From Hyperoplus lanceolatus (lineage: Eukaryota; Chordata; Actinopteri; Uranoscopiformes; Ammodytidae), in contig CM049405.1 of assembly GCA_026929865.2 (NCBI GenBank), forward strand, positions 21,005,501-21,069,500: 64,000 nucleotides of DNA. Direction: 5' to 3'. Below are positions 53,498-64,000 of this stretch, one piece after another. A program made the position numbers and the translations under genes. The notes under the pieces are model-generated. The model did not search any database, had not been told where the DNA came from, and saw nothing but the letters and a program-made list of their open reading frames with translations. The stretch's first letter is position 1. The number at the start of each line of letters is the position of its first letter.

Positions 53498-54842
53498 GCT
53501 CCCCCATGGAGTAGCCTACATGAGAAGTAGGCGAATTAATGTTAAAAATGTTGATTAAAGTAGCTAGTAGCCTAACTGGCTAGCAGTATACAGCTGTCAC
53601 AGACACAATACAAGTTATAATTGACATACACTCAGTTGACCATTATATACAACACCACTTTAGTACAACAGTGGTGCAATAATTAATGGAGGTATAGCCT
53701 AGGCTAATGTTGGACAGCACAAATACAGCCAGCTAAATGACCATAAAGTCAATCAACCATTCATGTATTGATTTGACATAGGCCTAGGTGTATCTAATGA
53801 AGTGAAGTAGTAGGCTACTGAGCATGCTTGTCATCCTGACTTACATCATAATTTCATACTCCAGCTTGATGCTTGGATAGAAAGCAGGCCAAAGAAACAC
53901 AGAGTGGAGGTTGCTTAGCAACTGCATCAAAGGGGGTTCTCAGGGAGGGACAGACAAACTTCACCAACAGAGAAAAGAAGAAAAGGACGATTCATGATCT
54001 GTATGCCAACGAGTGTATTAGTGTGAAAGTGAATGGTTCCTTTGTTTGTCTCAAAAGCTGTTAGAGCATTACTTCGTTAAATAATAATATACGCAGTGTC
54101 ATCACCAGACGTCATGATACAATCAGTTAGGTGGCATTATAAAAGCAAAAGTACATCGTATAGAGGTTACTCTATACGACTAGGCTACTTACTTAAGTAT
54201 AATTTTGAGGAACTTAACCAGAGTATATAGGCCTACACTTTAATCTTCTTCATACTTCTGCTCCTCTTCATTTTGCGTACACTTATGAAATATTTATCCA
54301 CTGGCCTATATTTATGTGACATTATAGCTACAAGTTTGCAGATTTGGATATTTAATACTAAATATAAATCAACTATACAGCTTACATTTTGAAATATTAT
54401 GATAGGTTTAGCTTCTCATTATTGTAATTGAAATGAGCTCCACAATTACCAGGTGCAACATTAAAGTGACAAACATATAAATGTATCACTAACTGTAATC
54501 CAGTGACATAATATAGGCTAGTTTATTCTGAAATGGACCACAATGCTTTATAGGTAACACATTTTAGTATCCAAGCATTTATGCAACAAAATGATGGCTC
54601 CCCGTATAAAGTGTATTTATTATTGTTCCATGTTTTGGTGCCAACTTAATTTAAAGGTGCAATATATCTGGCTATATTGCAGGGTCACACGTTATGGCTT
54701 CAGTAAAGTGCTGCGAGGAAGTAAACGGAGAGGTCCTGGCCGCAGACCAAATGTCCTTGTGTGTTCAAAGTCACCGTCAACGCATGACCTGGATCTCAAG
54801 CTTCTCTCTTTCCCGTCCCGGGGTCTACATTGTCTCTTGCTG
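53498..54842. other. intergenic, no gene recognised
   Basis: AT-rich sequence with short open frames that show no family resemblance. Confidence 0.5.
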
Positions 54843-54950
54843 TTTGTGTGTGTGCGCGTGTGTGTCTGTGTGTATGTGTGTGTGTGTGCGCGTGTGTGTC
54901 TGTGTGTGGGTGTGTGTGTGTGTGTGTGTGTGTGTGAGTGTGTGTGTGAG
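54843..54950. repeat. imperfect (TG)n array
   Basis: TG repeats interrupted by TCTG, TATG and GCGC variants, followed by GA and GACA repeats to about 54977. Frames through it are spurious. Confidence 0.93.
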
Positions 54951-54979
54951 AGGGAGAAAGAGAGACAGACAGACAGAGG

Positions 54980-57343
54980 GTTTTATTGTAGGAAAAAGAG
55001 TATAGTAAACCAAGAATAAAATGGACATGAATAACAAAGAGAATATACTGTAGAGAGGGGCCAGGACAGTCTTGTTTTGTAATGACATAACAGTTCCTTC
55101 TTCTGATCGGTGTGAAGCCTGAACAAGCTGATATATATGAAAGCGTGAGCATTACTGCACATCACTGGATCTGCTTCAAAACTCCACCTGAAAAAATGTG
55201 TTCGTTCGTGAAGTAAAAAAATTAGGACACATTTTTTGCTGAATTAATAATTAGGTGAATCATAAGTGTGAAAAACAGAAATTAATACAAGTCTTTAAAT
55301 GGAATTTAAGTGTAGCCTATATAAATAAATAAACAGTTTTATTATGTTTGTTTATTCATTGTTTGATGAATAGAATACAAACTTATACTGTTTATATACA
55401 AGGTTAACAACCAGTGTTTTGTGTAAATGTAGTCAAACTTTGTAGACAACTTTCACAGTAAGACTTGTCATGGTTTGCATCTGGGACAAGCTTGCATTAT
55501 TGCAAGGATAATTTTTCAGAGCTTCCCTTTCTAAAATGACTTAATGAACAGAAATATGGTAAGAATGTTAAGGGCAAAGCCAAACTTGCAGAATTGCAGT
55601 CCACAGGCATACAGAGCAGACATGCTGAAGCTCTCCACCTGTTCCGACATATGCGTTTTAGATGTACATGTGAAGATAACAGAACGTGCCAGAAGTGACA
55701 CGGATGTAAGTAAATAATGACCTGTATTTTCTCGTTCTTAGTTCGGGAGGTGCAGTCTGAGTACTCTTCAATAAACATTTGAGGAATTTAACCTTAGACA
55801 TACAGGAGTAATACAAGATAAATACAATGTTTCCTATTACATTAATAAGCATTCCAACATTCAATATCTGCCACCACACTGCTTTGGACGATAATTATGC
55901 AAAAAAGAGAGAAAAGTGTGCAGGATGGGCAGAAATGTTAACATGCACACACATGCACCTGCAACATGACAGCTGTAGCAACTTTAACAGGGAAAATATC
56001 TAAGGTGCCATCCTTGTGAAGGTATTTAAAGGTGGAGTCAGCAGTACTGTGCTACAATTGTTGTCAAAATCCCTTTTTGTCAAAATCAGTGAATATCTCT
56101 TCACAATTCGCTACCTGTTCATACTATGTGTGCTCTGGAAAGTGGTAACACAGCCTAGGCTCTGGAAACGGGCACGTTGCTAGCTACAGTAGGCCCCCTT
56201 TGTTTACATACCTATTTACAGAGCCTATGCTATGTATCAAAACCATTTTTTTTTAAACAAGTAGCGGATGACTTTTTACTTTTCAAAGCCACTCCACTGC
56301 AACCACCGCAGGGCTGTTATGGATCTGTTTTCAGTGTGTAAAGTTGAGAATATTTGACCTAAATTCCAGATTATTTACCACAAACCTGTTTTCCTAATTA
56401 TGGTCTTAAAGCACCCTGTGGTACAGAATCATGTATTTCAACCAGTGCACGCGATGAGCGTAAACAGCAGTCAACACAGGCAAAATAAACCAGAAACATG
56501 AGAGATGGATTTTGGTATAGGAGAGATGTGGGCAGAGCAGTGGGGGAGGGTGGGGGGAAGAGGGGGGGACATGTTTGATGTTTGTCTGCACGTGAGGGTG
56601 TGTCAGGAACAAAATAAGCTCTGTATGAAAACATATATGCGGGCTGCTAGGTGGAAACTCATTACTTCCCTGACAAACTCCCTTCTTTTTCTCTTTGATT
56701 GCCAGGCTCTTTCCCCAGTGACCCAACCCCACAGGCCTTGAAGCTGCAGAACCAGACAGAGCTTCATCTGTTATTTCATGTATAGAGTAACTCGCACACA
56801 TCCAAGCCTCCCCAAGTCTATTCCAAGTTGGCTTAGTTTAGGTGTTGTTGCCGGATTCTGCTCAGTACAGCTGTCACGAATGAGTAAAAACTATTTTCCT
56901 GCCAAATAAGCACAGGTATTTAGCAGCACCTTTTGAGAAGCTCATAACAGGCTGCCAGCTGTATGGGTTTTTACCAAAACAAAACATGGTCAAATATATG
57001 GGCAGGACTTCCTCTCCCAAGAAAACTGTGGTTATATTTACTTATAACTTCAAACCAAATTCCCCAGTGGGTTCCAGTATACAGTAAACAATGCATTTGA
57101 CAGCTGAGAAATGCGAGAATAACTTTCCCAGTACAACGATGGGCTGACATATCATTTAATCTCCCTCTGGATGGGTGCAGGACTCTACAATGTTGCATAA
57201 TTTTTCAAAATGTACCCCCTTCTACCCCCACACAAATTATACAATTATGTTTGTAAAGCACATTAACTTTGAAAGGAGCTAGTAACTGAAACTGTAAGAC
57301 AAATAGTAGGTATGCTGCAAAAAAATGCAAATTCTACAATTAC
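54980..57343. other. intergenic, no gene recognised
   Basis: No coding or RNA gene recognised. A phrase TTTAAAGGTGGAGTCAGCAG near 56028 resembles the end of a common fish repeat, but no partner end was found. Confidence 0.45.
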
Positions 57344-57955
57344 TTAAAGAGAACCTATGATGCTTTTTGACTTTTATGACCTATAAACGTTGTTATGATG
57401 ATTCATAGTCATGCTTAACCATACTAAATTATCAAATAATGACTTACATGCATTTCGACGTATTCCCTGCTGACCGTCTGGGGTGTCTGTGCAGAGCACT
57501 AAACACAGTCGATAAGTTACGTGTTCAAAGCGGTCTAGCCTTTCATAATTTGTGATGTCACATAAAAATTTGTGAAGTCACCACGCGGATGTTTCCATGT
57601 ATGGTAATGCTGTCACTTCCCTGTTCGCGTCTGCCTCGCGCCCTTATAGGTCCATGCTCGCGCTTCCCGCTACTGAAAGTGTTCCGGAAGGAAGGCAACC
57701 AATCACAACGGAGTGGGGTTTGCAGGAGGGGGGGGGGGGGGGAGCGGAGATCGCCGAAGCACAGGCGGAGGGAGCGAAGATGCCCGAAGCACACACACTC
57801 AAGTGTTGACAGGACGTGCTGGATCGCCAAGATAAGAGAAAGAGCTTCCCGAAAATCTACATAGTTTTTTGTGATGTGATTCGTGTCAGGTTGCTCTATA
57901 GCAGTGTAAAACAAGAAATTAAGACCAGAAAAGTAGTATAATAGGTCCTCTTTAA
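57344..57955. mobile_element. TTAA-flanked MITE, copy 2 (inverse to copy 1)
   Basis: The ends TTAA-AGAGAACCTATGATGCT and AGTATAATAGGTCCTCT-TTAA are inverted and bounded by TTAA. The interior matches copy 1 (11618-12185) in reverse orientation, for example CAATCACAACGGAGTGGGGT and GAAAGTGTTCCGGAAGGAAG. It holds a poly-G run near 57728-57742. Open frames inside are fortuitous. Confidence 0.78.
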
Positions 57956-58458
57956 GAACAATACTCTAGAGAATGTAATTTTACATTATACCTCTGAATA
58001 TAACGTAGCATGCTTTTAAAGGCAGGTTAGGGCTAAGGTTCCTTGGAACCTGGAGTTTGTGACCAGAGTTTATCCTATGGAGCATGTTTGTCACAGTATG
58101 TTGTAGATCCCATTGTGTTTGTTTAAAAACAATTTGTGGAAGGAAATTCTCTCACCATGTGTGTTGGCACTCAGGGATGCACACAATGTGTCTTGGTGGG
58201 TAAACAGAAGCTTGGTATGTTTCCAGGAAAAACTCCACAGGGCGCCTTTAAAGACTAATGTAAGTGTCATATGGCTGGTTTTCAGTATGTGATTTTTTTC
58301 CCCAATCTCTGAATGTTATGTTCATTTACCTACAATGGCCCTAATATGCCACAGAAGCTCTCAGCCAGACTATTCAAACCAGTGTTTAAATAAAATATTT
58401 GCTCAGACTTTGTCATCCACTACTACGACCTGAGAAGCAAACATATTGTACATTCAGA

Positions 58459-58556
58459 CAAAGGAGCTAACTTTGGATGGAGCCAGGCTAGCTTTTCCCA
58501 GTCTCTATGCTAAGCTACGCTAGCCATCACATGGTTCTAGCTTGACATTTAAGCTA
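58459..58556. repeat. fragment of a teleost interspersed repeat
   Basis: TGGAGCCAGGCTAGC and CCAGTCTCTATGCTAAGCTA are phrases found in many fish genomes. No ends can be placed. Confidence 0.5.
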
Positions 58557-59085
58557 TATCCCAATCCAGAGACAGGATGCGGCCTACGCGCTCTATGAAG
58601 GCTATAGCCTGTGAAGGCCGATTCGAAGGCCGAACGAGCGTTGTTAAACGAGACGATCTCCGCAGGTCTCCGTTTACGAGCATTTCCGGTTTGCGTAACA
58701 AGCCGTTACCTTGCGTGAGGAGTCGCCGCTCCTGTGCTGCCTAGCAACCCTGATTGCTGCCAACGGAAACAGCCTTGTCAACGGAGGAAAAAAGAAAAAG
58801 AAGTACAAGAAAAAAGAAAGGAAGATAAAAGTTAAGAAGATGGAGCAACACGTTGCCGTTTTGTTATTTTATTTTATGCCATCTCTGAAAAAAACGCAAT
58901 GAATCTTGGGATATGTTGGGCCGCGAAGGATCCATTTGTTGCAGCCTTCAAAACTGTGAAACGAAGGCTACATTTCTCGGCCGCACATGAAGGAGCCTTG
59001 CTAATGGAACAAGCCTTTGCGCGCCGCTATGACGCAATCAGTCTTCAAATGCAGCCTTCCTAGGCTGCAACCCCTGGATTGAGAT
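58557..59085. mobile_element. candidate MITE with TCCCAATCCAG ends
   Basis: The left end TATCCCAATCCAG is mirrored at the right end (AATCTCAATCCAG when reversed). CCTTC/GAAGG-rich phrases of the interior are also mirrored. It includes a lysine-rich frame of 63 codons (58711-58902) that is not a credible gene. Target duplication unclear (AGCTATA against AGCTTTA). Confidence 0.55.
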
Positions 59086-59712
59086 TCAGCTTTAGTGTGT
59101 CGAAAGGCCAGGGTTGAGTGGAAGGGGCCCAAATTTATAATTGCCGCAACAATTAGATAAATATACACCTGGAATGACCAGTTGACTGATATCAACAGCA
59201 GCAGGTGTCTTTGTCTGCAAGTGCCTGGACATGAGAGCATTCCTTTAAAACAAGTTGTCTGTTGGTCTTGTCACACTTTTAATAAAACAAACAGCATTAC
59301 CAGTTAAAAGTCCACATTAGCTACAAGGACTCATACTACGGATAGTCGGAAGTTATGTAAATGTATAATGAAGCCTGTGTCTTACCATCGTTTACACTCG
59401 GGCATTTTGAATGTCGTTTTTAGAATCCTGTTTTTATTTATCTTTGTTTTGCCTGCCCTTTCCATTATCAATCACAACATATTCACAATATCAATTGATT
59501 AAACTTTGCTATGAGACGAGGATGACACTGAGTGTCTGACTTCTGTCTTTGACTGACAGGCTTTTGTTGGCTTCCCTGGTAAATAGTGAATCAAGGATGT
59601 GACGGTCACTTTGGGTGAAGGCAGCTGGTGTTCTTCTGTTGAACTGAGTCACTAATTACCTGGTTAAGGATTGGCTGCATTTTGTCGATGCTCGGAAAAA
59701 TACATTACAAAA

Positions 59713-60197
59713 TTAAAGGTTCAGTAAGCGGAATGGTCAGTTTAGCTAACTTCCTGTCACTGACTGCAGTTAGCAGTCCCTTCCCGCCTCGTCCCCACGT
59801 CACCACATTAATGCACTGCAGTCTTCAAACAGCAAGTTATCTAACATCATCTCGGATAAGTAAGTGTGATAAAACATGATAAAAACCATCAGAACAGACA
59901 TTGGGAAGGATTTTTACCTGCTCCGCCATTGTAGGCACATAAACATTCACCCATCTGTCGCTCTGCGCGTGCACCGGCGGCACCGGCAGTGAGACGGGTG
60001 CCAGTTTGTAGCGTTCTCTCTTGTGATTGGATATCAGTTTCGGGATCCCAGATAAGTTTATTTGCCGATTACATGCAGAGCGGGTGACTGAGAGATCTGC
60101 TTTAAGAAACGTGCACACTATTTATGTGATCACTGTATGAATAAAGAGCGATTTAATACTTATATCAACATAAATAAATCGCTTACTTCACCTTTAA
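59713..60197. mobile_element. TTAA-flanked MITE with AGGTTCAGTAAGCG ends
   Basis: The left end is TTAA-AGGTTCAGTAAGCGGA. The right end reversed is TTAA-AGGTGAAGTAAGCGATTT. The interior (ATGTCTGTTCTGATGGTTTT in reverse, and GAGACGGGTGCCAGTTTGTA) resembles a repeat I recall as common in fishes. A minus-strand ATG GCG GAG CAG with a GTAAAA donor inside it is therefore more likely repeat sequence than a first exon. Confidence 0.65.
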
Positions 60198-60367
60198 ATC
60201 ATTATCGTCGAAAGCCAGGATTTCATTGTGCTTCACTGAAATAGGAACAGTGTATCATACAGTTTGAGGAGGGGGTGAAAACAGGAAGCACAAAAGTGGA
60301 GAGAGCAGCAGTTTAAAAATAAAGTCTGTCAATGTGAAGGTTCTGCTCCACGCAGGGATAAACACAG

Positions 60368-60434
60368 ATGATGGCGGATGCTGGCAGCTTCACCAGGGAG
60401 ACTTTTCACCAAGACAAAGAAAAAAACAAGACAG
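60368..60434 (+). CDS. candidate first coding exon of an unidentified gene
   Basis: ATGATGGCG starts a 22-codon frame (begins MMADAGSFTRETF) that ends at a good donor, AGACAG|GTAAAT, with one base carried over. By human synteny a ccdc122-like gene in this orientation would be expected somewhere to the right of serp2, but I see no sequence resemblance to what I recall of CCDC122 and no second exon. It may be chance. Confidence 0.2.
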
Positions 60435-60587
60435 GTAAATCCTGGCATTATTTAGTACCCAAATTGGTTCAATTGTCCCCCTTAGAGTGATGCGTAGCAA
60501 CACGGTGCCCTCCACCCCAGCACACCCTACCCCCACCCTCTCCAGCTATGTGACCCACTTCAAATGCCAGACTCAAGGACTGCCTTG

Positions 60588-60589
<2 letters not shown>

Positions 60590-60619
<30 letters not shown>
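60590..60619. repeat. (TG)n microsatellite
   Basis: Short pure TG array of about 30 bp. A second interrupted TG tract lies at 61562-61590. Confidence 0.95.
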
Positions 60620-60620
<1 letters not shown>

Positions 60621-62250
60621 TGTGTTCGCAGTCTCTCCACCGTAGGAGTTCTCATAAATGTTTACTAAACTAAAAACAAACACAAACACCTGGCAAACAC
60701 AAACAAATATATAAACATGAAAGTATTGAATAAATTGTATATACAAAATGCAATGGTGAAAACTTTGACAAACGGTATGAAATCTGTAAAATCTTGTGAT
60801 AAATGCACCTGCAGTTCTTGTTTGCGTCTAAACATCGCATCAAGGGAAATAGGCTATTTTGAAGTTACAATCTACATTTTGGAAACAAGTTTGTTTTTAC
60901 AGCCCGTGTAGAGTAAGTGTGTGATGGAAGGAAGCCATCCGTGTGGGGTTGTATGAGACCAAGGGAACCTTGTATTCTACAGTGTATGGGTCCCTTATGG
61001 GTGGTGCTGAACAAACACACCTGCTAGCAGAAAACTTGGGGAATGTGTCAACAGAAAAGTGGTAGTCTGGCCCTGCCATGAATAAAATGGTCAGATAATT
61101 TACATTTTTCTTTAGATTATTGGATCAGTTTCTTATGTGCAGACACAGACAATATATACTGTATTTATATTTTCGACTGTTCCTCCGTTTTGGATGCTAG
61201 GAGTTTGGATCCGACACATCAGTGATGTTGAGCACTGCAAACCCTAAAACTGCATGCCTAACAGCAATACCTTAAACAAGCAGGTGCAGTCCCTGAAAGT
61301 CCCATAGTCTGAGAAAGTTGTTTGTAGCCAGATGGATACACAAACACACAGACACACCCATATGCATGCCTGTCACTTGCACCCACCCTCTCTTTATCCA
61401 GTGGCCCCTGATTGCACTCTGCTTTTCAAACATGACTTTATTCTGACAGGTTTGCTCTCACTGTGACCTCACACACATAATACAGCCAATGACAGACACC
61501 GTGATGACTCAGATTCGGTATCATAAACTATCAACAACAGCCACTCGGTAGGTCAAGGAATATGTGTGTGTGTGTGTTTGTGTGTGTGTTGTATCTGTGT
61601 TGTAAAAAAACAATCAAAGTTCATGCAAGTACAGGGGCTACATTTTACCAATGGGCTACAGGTCCACACTTAAGTCACATGATGACAACTGCAAAAACAC
61701 AACTGCTGATGAGGACAGTGAGTGGTTGTAAATCTCTGAAGAACAGCTAATAAGTGGATCTTCAGTCAAGATTATTATTTTGATAAAGGGTCAAAAGGGA
61801 ACTTCAATTCTGAAGACATTTCAGCCCCAGAAACTTAAAAACAAAACAATCAAGAGACCCTTAGGAGGACTTTAAAAGTTTGTGATTTTTTTTTACCAAA
61901 CTATTTTTGTCAGTATTTGAACAACAACAATCTCCTGCAGGGGCCAGGAGTTTGTTTGTGGGTTTTGGGCAATGTAAAGGTAGCTCAAGCTTCTTTGTCC
62001 GGACGATTAGTGCTCCCATCATGCTCTTTGTTCTTCTCTTCTGGCGGTTATGTAGCTTCAGTCCGCTTCATATTGTGCTGCCGTGTTGAGACACAAAACC
62101 AGTGTGCTGGTTTAGGAGCTAACTGGTGCTGTTTTACTGACTAACCGCTAGTAAAACAAAGCGGCCTAGGACAAAAGAAACACAATGATGGCAAGCCTGA
62201 AAACCCAAGAGAGAACGCAAGAACAATGTGCAAAGGGCATCATACACATA
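60620..62250. other. no gene recognised
   Basis: AT-rich sequence with only short frames lacking any family signal. Confidence 0.45.
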
Positions 62251-63057
62251 GGGTACGTTCCAATACCCGTTCAACAGGCCCTCGTTCACTTGCCCTAGGC
62301 ACTTGCCCTCGGGGGAATCCCCGCTGCCATCTTAAGTGTCGTTCCAATAGTCTGGAAACTGAAGTGAACTTCGTGAGATAGACCCTCGGAGGGCTGAGTG
62401 ATCAAGTCAACATGGATGGTCACTCCGAGGTGGATATCACCCACAGTGCATTGCAGTTCGTCTTCTTCTTCTTCTCCTTTTATTTTCCGGTAGACTGTAT
62501 GCTTTTAGGGACATCGCGGCCACCCGCAGGACAAATATATATATATAAATATATTCCAAAACGCCTCAATTAGGCTATCCTATTTCCATACGAACAATCC
62601 AGTGAATGTATTGCAGTTTACACATTGCTGCTATAACACCGATGGCTGCCAATTAGAGGACTATTTAAAACAAATGTTTTTGGTTGAAAGTATAAATAAG
62701 AAAATATGTCGGAGCAAACTATTTACATGTGTAAGTAACAATATCTTGATAATCTGGGTTACCGTGTCGAAATTCAATGTTTGTTATGCTATGGAAATGG
62801 CTTTCTGCAACATAGGCTACCTTAGCAGAATGTTATAATTCTGTAATATTTGCATTCAGATTTACCTATGTAACTGACGGTCCATTGCGACTACAAGGGC
62901 AAGTGGGCAAGTGGGTTCCATTTAAATCCTCCGCTCCTCCCCCGCCCAGTCTCCCTCCGCTCTCCAAGTTCCCTCCGTGCAACGTATGCTGTTACGTCAT
63001 GCCAAGGGCTGAGGGTAAATGAACAAGGGGAAGTGCAACTACTATTGGAATGCAGGG
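62251..63057. mobile_element. candidate MITE with ACGTTCCAATA ends
   Basis: The left end GGGTACGTTCCAATACCCGT is partly mirrored by the right end, which reversed reads CCCTGCATTCCAATAGTAGT. Inner phrases CCTCGTTCACTTGCCCT and, reversed, CCTTGTTCATTTACCCT also match. The inverted repeats extend about 50 bp with mismatches. No clean target duplication. Confidence 0.5.
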
Positions 63058-63286
63058 ATAGACACTTGGTGGCAAAGATAGTGCATAGACACCTCAACTC
63101 ACAGGTGGGACTACTTAGCCCAAAGCGTACATGCAGGAGACAGTTCAAATTGCACAGCAATGTCCAGAGAGTAACACAAACCCTTTCAACTCATTCTCTC
63201 ATTAAGTGTGTGTGTGTCTCTGGTGCCGGATTTTTTACTCCCAAAAATCTGGATTATAAAGTTAATGCGTCTATGTGTGTGTGACA

Positions 63287-63929
63287 GACACTGCTTTGAT
63301 GTTGGGCTCTGTGGATGCTGAAGACCTACCTACTTTTCCCACAACAACAGCATTCCTGTTGGTTTTCCTGTTGAAGGCCTACCTGAAATACTTCCCACCT
63401 GTTCCTTCTATTCTAGACGTTCCTCTGTATTCTGTCCACACTCATTGTTTTGATTGTGGAGTCAAAGAGTGACAAATCGGACTGCACATCACTAACATTC
63501 TACATTTACTGTGATGTAAGAGTCACATTTTGCCATGTGGACAGAGTGACAGGCATTCAGCACGCTCAAAAACAGTCTGACGTTCATTTGTGTGGTGACT
63601 TTCAAAGCTTCATCAATACAGATGCAGATTTCACAGACATACATTGTAAGTATACACTTCACGTTAACGTCTACAGCCCAAAGCTTGTGAGGAAAGTTTT
63701 GAACTTAAATTTTAACTCAAATACAATAGCTGCCAAGTCTCACTCTTTGGCCATGAGACACACACATCAACCCGTTCACACTCTCACACGCCACACCTCA
63801 AATTTCTCACACGGAGAAATTAATCCCCAAAATAACATTTGTTTTGCGGGACTTTTATTTTCAAATTCTTATTTTGAAAAGCTAACAAGACATGAGTGCC
63901 GTGACTTCCTCTTTCTGAATGCGCGTTAA
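63287..63929 (+). other. overlapping open frames at right edge, function unknown
   Basis: A 62-codon frame begins at an ATG near 63299 (MLGSVDAEDLPTF) after a possible acceptor GTGTGACAG. A 159-codon frame in another phase runs from 63450 to 63929. Neither resembles a family I know, and the longer one has the composition of AT-rich non-coding DNA with CACA-rich stretches. No domain, signal peptide or convincing membrane segment beyond one Leu/Phe-rich stretch in the shorter frame. Confidence 0.15.
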
Positions 63930-64000
63930 CGTTATGCTTTGATGTGCACTGTGCATTCGAAGTGGGAGGCGAGCATGGAAGGAGGCGAGCCCCCTACCTA

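Noticed and set aside
57558..57914. 118-codon minus-strand frame
   Set aside because: Same MITE family as above; the frame is not conserved between the two copies.
58711..58902. Lysine-rich 63-codon frame
   Set aside because: It lies in a candidate MITE, and the lysines come from an AAGAAA-rich stretch.
59880..59935. Minus-strand ATG GCG GAG CAG followed by a GTAAAA donor, looking like a first exon divergent from 60368
   Set aside because: It lies inside a TTAA-flanked MITE whose interior resembles a common fish repeat, and no downstream exon of a laccase-domain (lacc1) gene was found between it and serp2.

Overview
The window looks like teleost fish nuclear DNA. It is AT-rich, densely seeded with Tc1, hAT-like, Harbinger-like and MITE elements typical of ray-finned fishes, has many long dinucleotide and tetranucleotide arrays, and its genes have spliced vertebrate exons with GT/AG borders. 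Three protein-coding genes can be assembled exon by exon with matching phases: the first four coding exons of gtf2f2 (minus strand, running off the left edge), a complete tsc22d1 with two alternative first coding exons (plus strand), and a complete serp2 (minus strand). From memory of human 13q14, GTF2F2, TSC22D1 and SERP2 lie in the same order with the same relative orientations, so this is a conserved synteny block read in reverse. NUFIP1 and GPALPP1, which I recall lying between TSC22D1 and GTF2F2 in human, were not seen.

Layout: 1-2.3 kb, 5' half of gtf2f2 (TFIIF small subunit). 2.3-16.1 kb, intergenic DNA with a LINE-like tail, an interspersed repeat, and a 3.3 kb three-layer transposon nest at 11.3-14.7 kb. 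16.1-19.9 kb, a TCTA array, then the 5'UTR and giant first exon of the long tsc22d1 isoform. 19.9-45.7 kb, a 25.8 kb intron holding a Tc1 interrupted by a hAT-like element, an AT block, a hAT-like element carrying a palindromic Tc1, an ATT array, a Harbinger-like element, a further MITE, a 184 bp GT array, and a candidate zero-length (recursive) splice site at 35381. 44.9-47.2 kb, promoter and first exon of the short isoform, then the shared TSC-box/leucine-zipper exons. 47.2-48.6 kb, tsc22d1 3'UTR. 48.9-52.1 kb, serp2, tail-to-tail with tsc22d1. 52.1-64 kb, mostly repeats (at least five MITE-like elements) and no gene I can name; a candidate first exon lies at 60.37 kb and unrecognised ORFs at the right edge.

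The three genes are not one pathway. gtf2f2 serves RNA polymerase II initiation, tsc22d1 encodes long and short leucine-zipper regulators from two promoters, and serp2 encodes a small tail-anchored ER translocon-associated protein.

I found no convincing new molecular system. The observations most worth following up are the (TG)n array abutting the serp2 exon 2 acceptor, two Tc1 elements rebuilt as head-to-head palindromes of their 3' halves, the hAT-like insertion with an intact 8-bp target duplication whose removal closes the Tc1 transposase frame, and the CAG|GTAAG site deep in tsc22d1 intron 1.
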